A program made the position numbers and the translations under genes. From Phycisphaerae bacterium (lineage in GTDB: Bacteria > Planctomycetota > Phycisphaerae > Tepidisphaerales > Tepidisphaeraceae), in NCBI GenBank assembly GCA_014380825.1, contig JACMJD010000704.1, positions 1-5,871 on the forward strand: a stretch of DNA of 5,871 nt, in the 5' to 3' direction. Position 1 is the stretch's first letter. Each line of letters begins with the position of its first letter. This document shows, in pieces, positions 1 through 5,704 of the stretch. The notes beneath the pieces were generated by a model. It worked only from the letters and a program-made list of their open reading frames with translations. It was not told the DNA's origin and ran no database searches.

Positions 1-1539
1 CGTTCCCGGAGGCGGAGCTTCGTTCTTCGGGAAAGCGGGAATCCGCGGCGAAGGCAGGTGCCGTGTTGGGTCGACTTTGCCCTTCACGTCTGGCCGGCTG
101 TTGATGATCACGTCGCCCAGATACTTTAGTATCTTCGTCGCGCGATCGCGCCGGGCCGTGAATTCGAACAGCTCAGGCGTGCTGTCGATAAAGGTTGTCG
201 TCGCGCCGCCGGACAGAAACGTCGGATGCAGGATGACGTTTTCCAGAAACTGGATGTTCGTCTTCACGCCGCGCACGCGGAATTCGCGAAGCGCGCGATT
301 CATTCGCTTGGCAGCCTCGGATAAATCCGTGCCAAGCGACGTGACTTTGACCAGCAACGAATCAAAGAACGGCGTGATCACCGCGCCGCCGTACGCGCTT
401 CCCGCGTCAAGGCGAATCCCAAACCCCGCCGCCGATCGATACGTCGCGAGCCGGCCATAGTCGGGGATGAAATTGTTCTCCGGATCTTCGGTGGTGATAC
501 GGCATTGAATCGCCACGCCGCGCGTCTCGATCTTGTCCTGCTCTGGAATGCTTAGCGGCGACTCGTGCAGTTTAAAGCCTTGTGCGACGAGCAACTGGCT
601 CCGCACCAGATCGATGCCAGTGATCTGCTCGGTCACCGTGTGCTCAACCTGAATCCGCGGGTTCACTTCAATGAAATAGAACTCTTTGCGGTCCAGATCG
701 AACAGGAACTCAACGGTGCCCGCGTTGCGATAGTTCGCGGTCGCGCACAATCGCTTCGCGGCGTCGCAAATCTGATTGCGCAGCTTCTGCGGAAGCTCGA
801 TGCCCGGCGCGACTTCGACGACTTTCTGATGCCGTCGCTGCACCGAGCAATCGCGTTCCCACAGGTGTACGAGATTTCCGTGCGCATCGCCCAGGATCTG
901 CACTTCGATGTGCTTGGCGCGGGCGACGTATCGCTCGAGAAATACCTCCGCGCGACCGAAGGCCGCGCCCGCTTCGCGCTGTGCTTCTTCGAGCTTGCCG
1001 GCCAGCTCGTCCGGCTTTTTCACGACGCGCATTCCGCGACCGCCGCCGCCGAAGCTGGCTTTGATGATCAGCGGGAAGCCTATTTTTTTTGCCGCCGCCT
1101 TAATCTCGCTCGGCTTGCTGAGCGCGCCCTCGCTGCCGGGAAGCGTCGGCACGTCGGCTTTCTTCGCGAGCTTCTTCGCGGTCGTCTTGTCGCCGAACAT
1201 CTCCAGCAGCTTGGCGGTCGGTCCGACGAACGTGACGCCGTTCTTCTCGCACGCGCGGGCGAGCTCGGGATTCTCTGAGAGAAACCCGTACCCCGGATGA
1301 ATCGCATCACACTCCTCGTTGATCGCGATCGCGAGGAGGTTCTCGATATTCAGATAGCCCTTGACCGGCTCGCCGCCGTTCTCGGGTCCGAGCAGGTACG
1401 CCTCGTCCGCCTTGAACCGGTGCAGCGCGAAGCGATCTTCCCACGTGTAGACCGCCACGGTGCGCAGGCCAAGCTCGGTGGCCGCGCGCATGACGCGAAT
1501 TGCGATCTCGCCTCGATTTGCAACGAGTAACTTTTTCAT
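1..1539 (-). CDS. pyc: Pyruvate carboxylase, N-terminal part (biotin carboxylase domain); gene runs off the left edge
   Basis: The product carboxylates enzyme-bound biotin with ATP and bicarbonate, then transfers the carboxyl group to pyruvate to make oxaloacetate (cytosolic, anaplerotic). The reading frame is open from 1539 to the window edge, giving 513 codons without a stop. It starts MKKLLVANRGEIAIRV, the classic biotin carboxylase N-terminus. The ATP-grasp signatures follow in order: HPGYGFLSEN (81-90), the glycine-rich loop SFGGGGRGM (162-170), ERDCSVQRRHQK (228-239), EVNPRIQVEH (291-300) and EDPENNF (351-357). Pyruvate carboxylase, rather than an acetyl-CoA carboxylase subunit, is indicated by HTVTEQITGID (300-310), TPELFEF (454-460) and RDRATKILKYLGDVIIN (464-480), and by continuation past 480 into the linker before the carboxyltransferase domain. 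The carboxyltransferase and biotinyl domains lie outside the window. Start 1539 is preferred: GAAGAAG sits 6 nt upstream. An in-frame ATG at 1554 would add five residues. A weak candidate promoter lies at 1563-1590 (see rejected list). Confidence 0.95.
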   Translation of the reverse strand, partial: MKKLLVANRGEIAIRVMRAATELGLRTVAVYTWEDRFALHRFKADEAYLLGPENGGEPVKGYLNIENLLAIAINEECDAIHPGYGFLSENPELARACEKNGVTFVGPTAKLLEMFGDKTTAKKLAKKADVPTLPGSEGALSKPSEIKAAAKKIGFPLIIKASFGGGGRGMRVVKKPDELAGKLEEAQREAGAAFGRAEVFLERYVARAKHIEVQILGDAHGNLVHLWERDCSVQRRHQKVVEVAPGIELPQKLRNQICDAAKRLCATANYRNAGTVEFLFDLDRKEFYFIEVNPRIQVEHTVTEQITGIDLVRSQLLVAQGFKLHESPLSIPEQDKIETRGVAIQCRITTEDPENNFIPDYGRLATYRSAAGFGIRLDAGSAYGGAVITPFFDSLLVKVTSLGTDLSEAAKRMNRALREFRVRGVKTNIQFLENVILHPTFLSGGATTTFIDSTPELFEFTARRDRATKILKYLGDVIINSRPDVKGKVDPTRHLPSPRIPAFPKNEAPPPGT

Positions 1540-1597
1540 CGGCGACTTCTTCATCGATCGGCATTGTGTGAGCGTGGCACCGTTTTGCAAGGCAGCT

Positions 1598-2131
1598 ATG
1601 ATGGCGAGCGTGTTGACGCTGGACGAAACATCCGCCGCGAAGCTGCGCGAGGCCGTTGCGCGCGCGTCGGATCGGGCCGACGTGCGCAATGCCATCGATG
1701 CTCTCTACGTGCATATCCAGGATGTGATCGATCTCCGCCAGCCGGTCTGCAACGCGTCGGGGCGGTGCTGCCGGTTCGAGGAGTTTGGGCATCGGCTGTT
1801 CGTGACGACGATGGAGCTGGCGGTGTTCGCGAGCAAGGTTGAGTCGATTCAGCTCGCGACGAGCGGGTGCGCATACCAGGTCGGTGGATTGTGCTCGGTT
1901 CACACGATCCGCCCGTTCGGGTGCCGAATGTTCTACTGCGACCCTACAGCGGCGCAGTGGCAGCAGGATCAGTACGAATATTTTCATGCGAAGCTGCGGA
2001 AGCTGCACGAAGAGCTGAAGGTTCCGTACTCTTACGTTGAGTGGCGCGAGGGGTTGAGAGCGGTGCGCGGGATGCCGCCCGGCGGGGGATGCCGCCCGGC
2101 GCGGCGTACCGCTCTGGGCGGCCGTGACTGA
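1598..2131 (+). CDS. YkgJ-family cysteine-cluster protein (putative Zn/Fe-chelating, UPF0153/PF03692 type)
   Basis: Predicted 177-residue soluble protein of the YkgJ family, whose conserved cysteines are thought to bind zinc or an iron-sulfur cluster; the biochemical role is not established. Visible cysteines form the family pattern: C51 and the C57-C58 pair (PVCNASGRCC), C91, C99, then H102, RP (105-106), C109 and C114 (SVHTIRPFGCRMFYC). The N-terminal 45 residues look helical. Start choice: the frame is open back to 1460, but that would overlap the divergent pyc gene. ATG codons at 1598 and 1601 follow an AAGG (1589-1592) at good spacing, so 1598 is used and 1601 is equally possible. The gene is divergent from pyc with 58 bp between starts. 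The tail is odd: an exact 16-bp sequence is repeated with a 17-bp period at 2069-2101, which changes the reading frame of the last residues, giving an Arg/Gly-rich end that includes an extra C165. The core family assignment is firm and the function is not. Confidence 0.85.
   Translation: MMASVLTLDETSAAKLREAVARASDRADVRNAIDALYVHIQDVIDLRQPVCNASGRCCRFEEFGHRLFVTTMELAVFASKVESIQLATSGCAYQVGGLCSVHTIRPFGCRMFYCDPTAAQWQQDQYEYFHAKLRKLHEELKVPYSYVEWREGLRAVRGMPPGGGCRPARRTALGGRD
2069..2101 (+). repeat. 17-bp-period tandem duplication inside the end of the YkgJ-like gene
   Basis: The 16-mer GGGATGCCGCCCGGCG occurs at 2069-2084 and again, identical, at 2086-2101, separated by one G. Because 17 is not a multiple of three, the second copy is read in a different frame from the first. 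Removing one unit would make the gene end ...GMPPGAAYRSGRP at a TGA at 2125-2127 instead of at 2129-2131. The perfect identity of the copies suggests a recent slippage or duplication event, or an assembly artefact. Confidence 0.85.
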
Positions 2132-2132
2132 C

Positions 2133-2167
2133 TTCTGAGCTCTGAACTCTGACCTCTGAACTCTCAC
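2133..2167. repeat. Imperfect heptanucleotide tandem repeat (CTCTGAA type), five units
   Basis: Five consecutive 7-mers are seen: TTCTGAG, CTCTGAA, CTCTGAC, CTCTGAA and CTCTCAC. They start one base after the stop of the YkgJ-like gene and end 3 bp before the MBOAT ATG, so they fill nearly the whole intergenic gap. Similar degenerate heptads (TTCTGAA/TTCAGAG on the other strand) are, to my recollection, widespread between genes in some Planctomycetota; that is memory, not a search. They leave no Shine-Dalgarno sequence before the MBOAT start. Confidence 0.85.
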
Positions 2168-2170
2168 TGA

Positions 2171-3595
2171 ATGCTCTTCAACAGTTACGAGTTCCTCTTC
2201 GCGTTTCTGCCGCTGACGTTCATCCTCTATTGGTTCTGCGGTCGAGGGGTTCACTGGCGCATGACTGTTCTGGCGCTGGCGAGCTACGCGTTTTACGCGT
2301 GGTGGGATTGGCGATTCATGTTCCTCATGATCGCCGGCACCAGCGTGAACTATTTGGCCGCGAAACGAATGGTGAAGCTGGAATCGAGCGACGGCGCGCG
2401 AGGCAAGCGAGCGTTGCTGATCGCACCGATCGTCGTGAATCTGTCGCTGCTCGCTGTCTTCAAGTACTTCGGGTTCTTCTCGCGCATCGCATCGGAACTG
2501 TCTCAATTTCTGCACGGCGGCCCGTTGCCGGTCGTCGCGCTCATCTTGCCGATCGGCATCAGCTTCTATACGTTCGAGGCGATCAGCTACATCATCGACG
2601 TCTATCGCGGCGTGACGAAACCGGCGCGGAGCTTTCTCGAATACACCTGCTTCATCTCGATGTTCCCGCGCCTGATCGCCGGGCCCATCGTGCGGTATGC
2701 GGATCTGGAGGCGCAGTTCGCGGCCCATCGCGCGGGCGAGTTCGATCAGCAATTCGGTCCGCCGGCCGATCATCTGCGCGTCGGGCTGTTGCTGCTGACG
2801 ATGGGGATGGTGAAGAAAGTCCTGATCGCCGATCGACTGGCGCTTGCGATCGGCCCGTGGTGGAGCGCAAGTTCGCTTGGATTGGCCGATAGCTGGGCGG
2901 CGGTGCTCGGCTATGCGTTTCAGATCTACTTCGACTTCTCCGGCTATTCCGACATCGCCGTTGGACTGGCGCACCTGTTCGGATTCCGTCTCCCGCAAAA
3001 CTTCAACAGCCCGTACCAGGCGACCGATCCGATCGATTTCTGGCGGCGCTGGCACATGACACTCTCGAGCTGGCTGCGCGATTATCTGTACATCCCGCTG
3101 GGAGGAAATCGCAGAGGCCGTCGCACGCGGAACCTGATGCTCACGATGCTTCTTGGCGGCCTGTGGCACGGGGCGGCGTGGCAATTTATCGCGTGGGGCG
3201 GCTGGCATGGGCTGCTCCTGGTGGGCACACATTGGCTGACTCGCGGCGCGGATCCGGATCGGCCTCGTCATGTCGCCAGACTCTGGATTTCCCGGCAGAT
3301 CACGTTCGCGCTGGTGGTGGCCGGCTGGGTGCTGTTCCGTGCGGACGGGCTCGACTCGGCCGGCCGCATGTTCGGGGCGCTGTTCGGCGCGGGAGGGGCG
3401 GCCACCACGTCTGCATCGTCCGTGCTGATCGTTTGCGCCTTTCTCTGGGTCTGGGTGAACTTCGTGCCCAACAGCTTTCAGATCGCATACCGCACGCCGC
3501 CACGTCTGCGATACGCGGTGATCGCCGGCTCGGCGCTGGCGTGTTGCGCGGTCTTTTTCGGAACCAAAACCGACTTCCTCTACTTCCAGTTCTGA
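2171..3595 (+). CDS. MBOAT-family membrane O-acyltransferase (AlgI-like)
   Basis: Polytopic inner-membrane protein of 474 residues, predicted to pass an acyl group (probably acetyl) across the membrane for O-acylation of an exported or surface polysaccharide, as AlgI, PatA and DltB do. The N-terminus MLFNSYEFLFAFLP and the C-terminus FLYFQF are typical of full-length AlgI-like proteins, whose usual length is about 460-520. Diagnostic blocks are SFYTFEAISYIIDVYRG (131-147), FPRLIAGPI (165-173, often FPQLIAGPI), YFDFSGYSDIAVGL (253-266), DFWRRWHMTLSSWLRDY (289-305) and GGLWHGAAW (329-337). H295 and H333 are the two conserved histidines, H333 in WHG being the usual catalytic one. About ten hydrophobic stretches are visible, for example 6-22, 31-62, 81-100, 119-142, 204-225 and 375-389. 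The start is secure: an in-frame TGA directly precedes the ATG. No Shine-Dalgarno is present. It is followed after 5 bp by the SGNH partner gene, which implies co-transcription. Confidence 0.93.
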   Translation: MLFNSYEFLFAFLPLTFILYWFCGRGVHWRMTVLALASYAFYAWWDWRFMFLMIAGTSVNYLAAKRMVKLESSDGARGKRALLIAPIVVNLSLLAVFKYFGFFSRIASELSQFLHGGPLPVVALILPIGISFYTFEAISYIIDVYRGVTKPARSFLEYTCFISMFPRLIAGPIVRYADLEAQFAAHRAGEFDQQFGPPADHLRVGLLLLTMGMVKKVLIADRLALAIGPWWSASSLGLADSWAAVLGYAFQIYFDFSGYSDIAVGLAHLFGFRLPQNFNSPYQATDPIDFWRRWHMTLSSWLRDYLYIPLGGNRRGRRTRNLMLTMLLGGLWHGAAWQFIAWGGWHGLLLVGTHWLTRGADPDRPRHVARLWISRQITFALVVAGWVLFRADGLDSAGRMFGALFGAGGAATTSASSVLIVCAFLWVWVNFVPNSFQIAYRTPPRLRYAVIAGSALACCAVFFGTKTDFLYFQF

Positions 3596-3600
3596 ATCGC

Positions 3601-4797
3601 ATGGCCAGCAAGACGACCATCACCGCCGATACATTGCACGCGACGATTCGCGCTCGCCAAGCCGTGTCCGCCATGCGCACTGGGCTGCGCTTTGGCGCGG
3701 TGTTCCTGCTGTCGTTCGCGGTCGTCTGGGTCGGCGTCATGGTTGTTCACTTCCTCGGAAACCCGGACGGCATGTTTCCGTCGACGCGAAATCCGAGCCG
3801 GCGCGAGCTCGCCTGGAAGACCCGCCAGTTGGATCGTCTCGTCCGCGAAGGCAACGCGCCGAGCGTGCTGATCCTGGGCAGCTCGCGGATCATGCAGGTG
3901 TTCCCCGCCCAGGTCGAGCAACTCACGGGCGGCAAGGCGTTCAACTTCGGGGCGCCGGGATCGTCCCCGATGGACATGCTCGCGCATCTCCGTTTCGCCC
4001 TGGCGCGCGGCGCGCCGATCAAGAGCGTGTTCATCGGCATCGACGATCAGGCGATGTTCGGCAACTACGAGAATTCGCACGGCACGCGCATCGCCATGGT
4101 GCGCGAGCTGTTCACTCAACTGCCGGTCAGGGAGCAGATTCGGATCGTGCTGCGCATGCCCGCGCAGGTGAAGCCGGAGCTCACGTGGCAGGCACTTCGA
4201 CAGGCAATCGATCCGCCTCAGCTTGCATCCGTCCCGCCGGGATCGATCGGAATCATGCTCCGCGACGACGGCTACCTGATTCCCGCTCGTCAACTGAACG
4301 CGCGGCGTCGCAGAAGGTGGGACCCGCGAGAAGACCTGCTCCGACAGATCGAGATTCTCCGAAACGCCGGCGATGCCGCGCTGCTCTACCCGGCCGGGGC
4401 GAAGCTCAGCGATCGGCAGGTCGAGTACCTCCGCCAGTTGCTCAAGCTTTGCCGCAAGCACAAGATTCGCGCGATGGTCGTCCTCACGCCCGTCCAACCA
4501 GACTACGCCGAGCTATCGCTCTCGCCGGCCGACAAGCTGAAGGTGCGCGAGCTATCGGTCCTGATCGAACGGCTCTGTCAGAAGCGGCGAGCGACATACC
4601 GCGACCTGAGCTCGGCCCAGTCCTTCGCTGCTATGCCGTGGGAATGGCGCAATCTCACCCATATGCTGGCCGAGAACTCCAGGCGAATGGTGAACGTCGC
4701 GTACGGCAAACCCCCGGAATATCGGCTGGATCAGCTACCCGACGACTTCACCCTGTTGCGGGAACCCACGCCGGTGAACTCGGTGAATACGCCCTGA
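3601..4797 (+). CDS. Membrane-anchored SGNH/AlgJ-like protein, probable acyltransferase partner of the MBOAT protein
   Basis: A 398-residue protein with one N-terminal membrane segment (about 31-52) and a large domain predicted to sit outside the cytoplasmic membrane. SGNH-hydrolase-like blocks are seen: LGSSRIMQ (92-99), with S95 in the place of the GDS nucleophile; FNFGAPGSSPMDML (114-127), with N115 or the following Gly in the oxyanion region; FIGIDDQAMF (144-153), in the place of the third block; and NLTHMLAENSRRM (351-363), with H354 as the likely base. The last block normally reads DxxH; here it is NxxH. The likely role is to take the acyl group delivered by the MBOAT protein and transfer it to a sugar hydroxyl, like AlgJ/AlgX or PatB. 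The start is chosen because it lies 5 bp after the MBOAT stop, though the frame is open further upstream through the MBOAT gene; no Shine-Dalgarno is seen, so translational coupling is likely. The family call rests on motif order, not alignment, and a lipase or esterase role is the alternative. Confidence 0.78.
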   Translation: MASKTTITADTLHATIRARQAVSAMRTGLRFGAVFLLSFAVVWVGVMVVHFLGNPDGMFPSTRNPSRRELAWKTRQLDRLVREGNAPSVLILGSSRIMQVFPAQVEQLTGGKAFNFGAPGSSPMDMLAHLRFALARGAPIKSVFIGIDDQAMFGNYENSHGTRIAMVRELFTQLPVREQIRIVLRMPAQVKPELTWQALRQAIDPPQLASVPPGSIGIMLRDDGYLIPARQLNARRRRRWDPREDLLRQIEILRNAGDAALLYPAGAKLSDRQVEYLRQLLKLCRKHKIRAMVVLTPVQPDYAELSLSPADKLKVRELSVLIERLCQKRRATYRDLSSAQSFAAMPWEWRNLTHMLAENSRRMVNVAYGKPPEYRLDQLPDDFTLLREPTPVNSVNTP

Positions 4798-4880
4798 TCG
4801 ATCGAGCAGCCTGCTGCGGTGGGGCGGAACTTGGGGAGCTTCAGTCGCGGCAAACCCCTGTCGTGGCGGCCAGTTCTGCT

Positions 4881-4910
4881 TTGACACAAGAGGCCGATAG
4901 CTGATACATT
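4881..4910 (+). promoter_or_regulatory. Predicted sigma70-type promoter with extended -10
   Basis: A perfect -35 TTGACA (4881-4886) is followed after 18 bp by TACATT (4905-4910), which matches TATAAT at four of six positions and is preceded by TG plus one base (4902-4904), the extended -10 signature. Transcription would start near 4917 and give a leader of about 78 nt before the lipoprotein ATG at 4995. It lies in the gap after the MBOAT-SGNH cassette, so it would make the lipoprotein gene a separate transcription unit. Confidence 0.6.
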
Positions 4911-4944
4911 TATGGCGTTCTACAGCACGGATTTGCACCACAGA

Positions 4945-4980
4945 GGTTTGTTCAACCCGGTTTTACAACCATGGTTTGTT
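4945..4980 (+). other. 5' leader with alternating GGTT/AACC blocks and a GGTTTGTT direct repeat
   Basis: Complementary 4-mers alternate: GGTT (4945), AACC (4954), GGTT (4959), AACC (4967) and GGTT (4973). Each neighbouring pair could form a short 4-bp hairpin, and pairings are mutually exclusive. GGTTTGTT also occurs twice, at 4945-4952 and 4973-4980. The block sits just upstream of the ribosome-binding site of the small lipoprotein gene. Stems this short are weak, so this may be chance; no known riboswitch class is recognised. Confidence 0.3.
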
Positions 4981-4994
4981 ACGAGGGCGCCGTT

Positions 4995-5219
4995 ATGAAG
5001 AAATTTGCCGCCTCCATCGTTCTGTTGTTCGCCGCTGTTTTGAGCACCGGCTGCGCGCGGCCGTTTGAGTGGGGCTGGTCGCCCGCGTATTCATCCGAAG
5101 AGCGCGGCAAGATGATCGCCCGCAACTGGGACTACGAAGGCAAACAGATGTTCGACGACATCGACCACGCCTTGTTGCTGCGTCCGATGAGTCACCTGAC
5201 GCTGTGGAATCTGCGATAA
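4995..5219 (+). CDS. Small predicted lipoprotein of unknown function
   Basis: A 74-residue protein with a textbook export signal: positive n-region MKK, hydrophobic core about 4-16, then STGC with C20 as the candidate lipidation site (the -3 residue is Ser rather than the usual Leu, so the lipobox is slightly non-standard). The mature part would be only about 55 residues and is acidic and aromatic: ARPFEWGWSP (21-30), then NWDYEGKQMFDDIDHALLLR (about 45-64). No enzymatic motif is seen. I have the impression that this DDIDHALLLRP-type tail recurs in planctomycete hypothetical proteins, but cannot name a family. Start at 4995 is supported by GAGG at 4983-4986 with 8 nt spacing and by the signal peptide. 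An in-frame ATG at 4971 would add MVCYEGAV in front and spoil the signal peptide. It is transcribed from the predicted promoter at 4881-4910. Confidence 0.75.
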   Translation: MKKFAASIVLLFAAVLSTGCARPFEWGWSPAYSSEERGKMIARNWDYEGKQMFDDIDHALLLRPMSHLTLWNLR

Positions 5220-5232
5220 GCCCGGGGTACCG

Positions 5233-5360
5233 GAAGCTCCAAAAGACAAATCACAAAAGACAAAGAAGCTTCAAGCTCCAAGGACTCAAATTTTGGAGCT
5301 TGAGGCTTTTTCCATTTGCTGGAGCTTCTTTGGGATTTGTCTTTTGTCATTTGGAGCTTC
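5233..5360. repeat. 128-bp imperfect inverted repeat (AAGCTCC/GACAAA modules) filling a convergent intergenic gap
   Basis: The outer ends are perfectly complementary over 11 bp: GAAGCTCCAAA at 5233-5243 and TTTGGAGCTTC at 5350-5360. Inside, 5245-5269 pairs with the facing arm at 20 of 25 positions. A nested inner stem joins GCTTCAAGCTCCAA (5268-5281) with TTGGAGCTTGAGGC (5293-5306), 13 of 14 Watson-Crick plus one wobble, around an 11-nt loop. The AT-rich, oligo-A/oligo-T makeup differs sharply from the GC-rich genes. The element begins 13 bp after the lipoprotein stop and ends 3 bp from the stop of the convergent gene, so as RNA it could act as a two-way terminator or 3'-end stabiliser. The short repeated modules and the sequence style suggest a dispersed intergenic element, REP- or MITE-like. 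No transposase is present. Confidence 0.85.
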
Positions 5361-5363
5361 TGG

Positions 5364-5552
5364 TCAACTCACCAGCCTCAGCTTCGCCTGCGGCTTCTTC
5401 ACCCACCCCGCGATCCGCACGTGCTTGCGAGCGGCCGACTGCAGGTGTTCTAAATATTGCCGCAGCGCGTCGTCATCAAACTGCGCCAGGAAGTGCGGCT
5501 GGACCGACAGGTTGTATTGCCGGATATCATCGATCAGTTGACGTTTGGTCAT
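5364..5552 (-). CDS. Small conserved-looking hypothetical protein (62 aa)
   Basis: A 62-residue cytoplasmic protein starting MTKRQLIDDIRQYN. The first part reads like a helix-turn-helix-rich fold: QLIDDIRQYN (5-14), then PHFLAQFDDDALRQYLEHLQ (19-38), followed by a basic tail with RIAGWVKKPQAKLRL (46-60). No enzymatic motif, signal peptide or membrane segment is seen. The pattern 'FLxxFxxxxLxxYLxxL' looks like a real amphipathic packing motif and supports coding. The frame stays open upstream to 5783, but the extra N-terminus is low-complexity and Arg/Ser-rich, and MTK is the natural start. No clear Shine-Dalgarno is present. It converges on the lipoprotein gene and diverges from the gene at 5705. 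I do not recognise a named family. Confidence 0.65.
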   Translation of the reverse strand: MTKRQLIDDIRQYNLSVQPHFLAQFDDDALRQYLEHLQSAARKHVRIAGWVKKPQAKLRLVS

Positions 5553-5608
5553 GGCGGATTTACTTTCGCAGTGATCGGTGGAATTTCGGTTGATCGAACG
5601 ACGCGTGC

Positions 5609-5627
5609 TTTGCGCGCTTCGCGCAAA
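5609..5627. repeat. Perfect 8-bp inverted repeat in a divergent promoter region
   Basis: TTTGCGCG (5609-5616) and CGCGCAAA (5620-5627) are exact reverse complements around a 3-nt CTT spacer. The palindrome lies 56 bp upstream of the minus-strand gene start at 5552 and 77 bp upstream of the plus-strand start at 5705. It could be an operator for either gene or a hairpin. A further 8-bp palindrome, GGCGCGCC, follows at 5634-5641. No T-tract follows on the plus strand, so a rho-independent terminator is unlikely. Confidence 0.5.
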
Positions 5628-5704
5628 TGTTGCGGCGCGCCGGCAGATATGAATCGGGTACGCCGCGATCGAAACTTGAAGTTGATCTGGCCCCAGTGAA
5701 CTCG

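Noticed and set aside
1079..1093. An 8-base homopolymer run inside pyc, considered as a possible frameshift site.
   Set aside because: The pyruvate carboxylase frame reads through it correctly as AKKIGF, with conserved sequence on both sides.
565..1278. Plus-strand open frame of 237 codons, and the nearby frame at 908-1300.
   Set aside because: Both are antisense to the pyruvate carboxylase frame, which carries full family motifs. The plus-strand products match nothing recognisable.
1563..1590. Possible pyc promoter on the minus strand: TTGCAA (1590-1585) and CACAAT (1568-1563) with 16 bp spacing.
   Set aside because: Each hexamer matches consensus at only four of six positions, and such matches are common by chance. 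A promoter must exist here or nearby, but this one is not supported well enough to annotate.
1307..3271. A 654-codon open frame on the minus strand, antisense to the YkgJ-like and MBOAT genes.
   Set aside because: Its translation is Arg/Gln/Glu/His-rich low-complexity with no fold-like pattern, and it overlaps strongly supported genes. It is the mirror of GC-rich codon use, and part of it is the heptad repeat read in reverse.
3580..4497. 305-codon minus-strand open frame opposite the SGNH-like gene.
   Set aside because: Charged, low-complexity translation without motifs; the plus-strand frame has a membrane segment and SGNH-type blocks and is tightly linked to the MBOAT gene.
4798..4880. Looked for a terminator after the MBOAT-SGNH cassette; small inverted pairs such as CAGC-CT-GCTG near 4806-4815 are present.
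   Set aside because: The stems are only 4-5 bp and no T-run follows, so there is no support for a rho-independent terminator.
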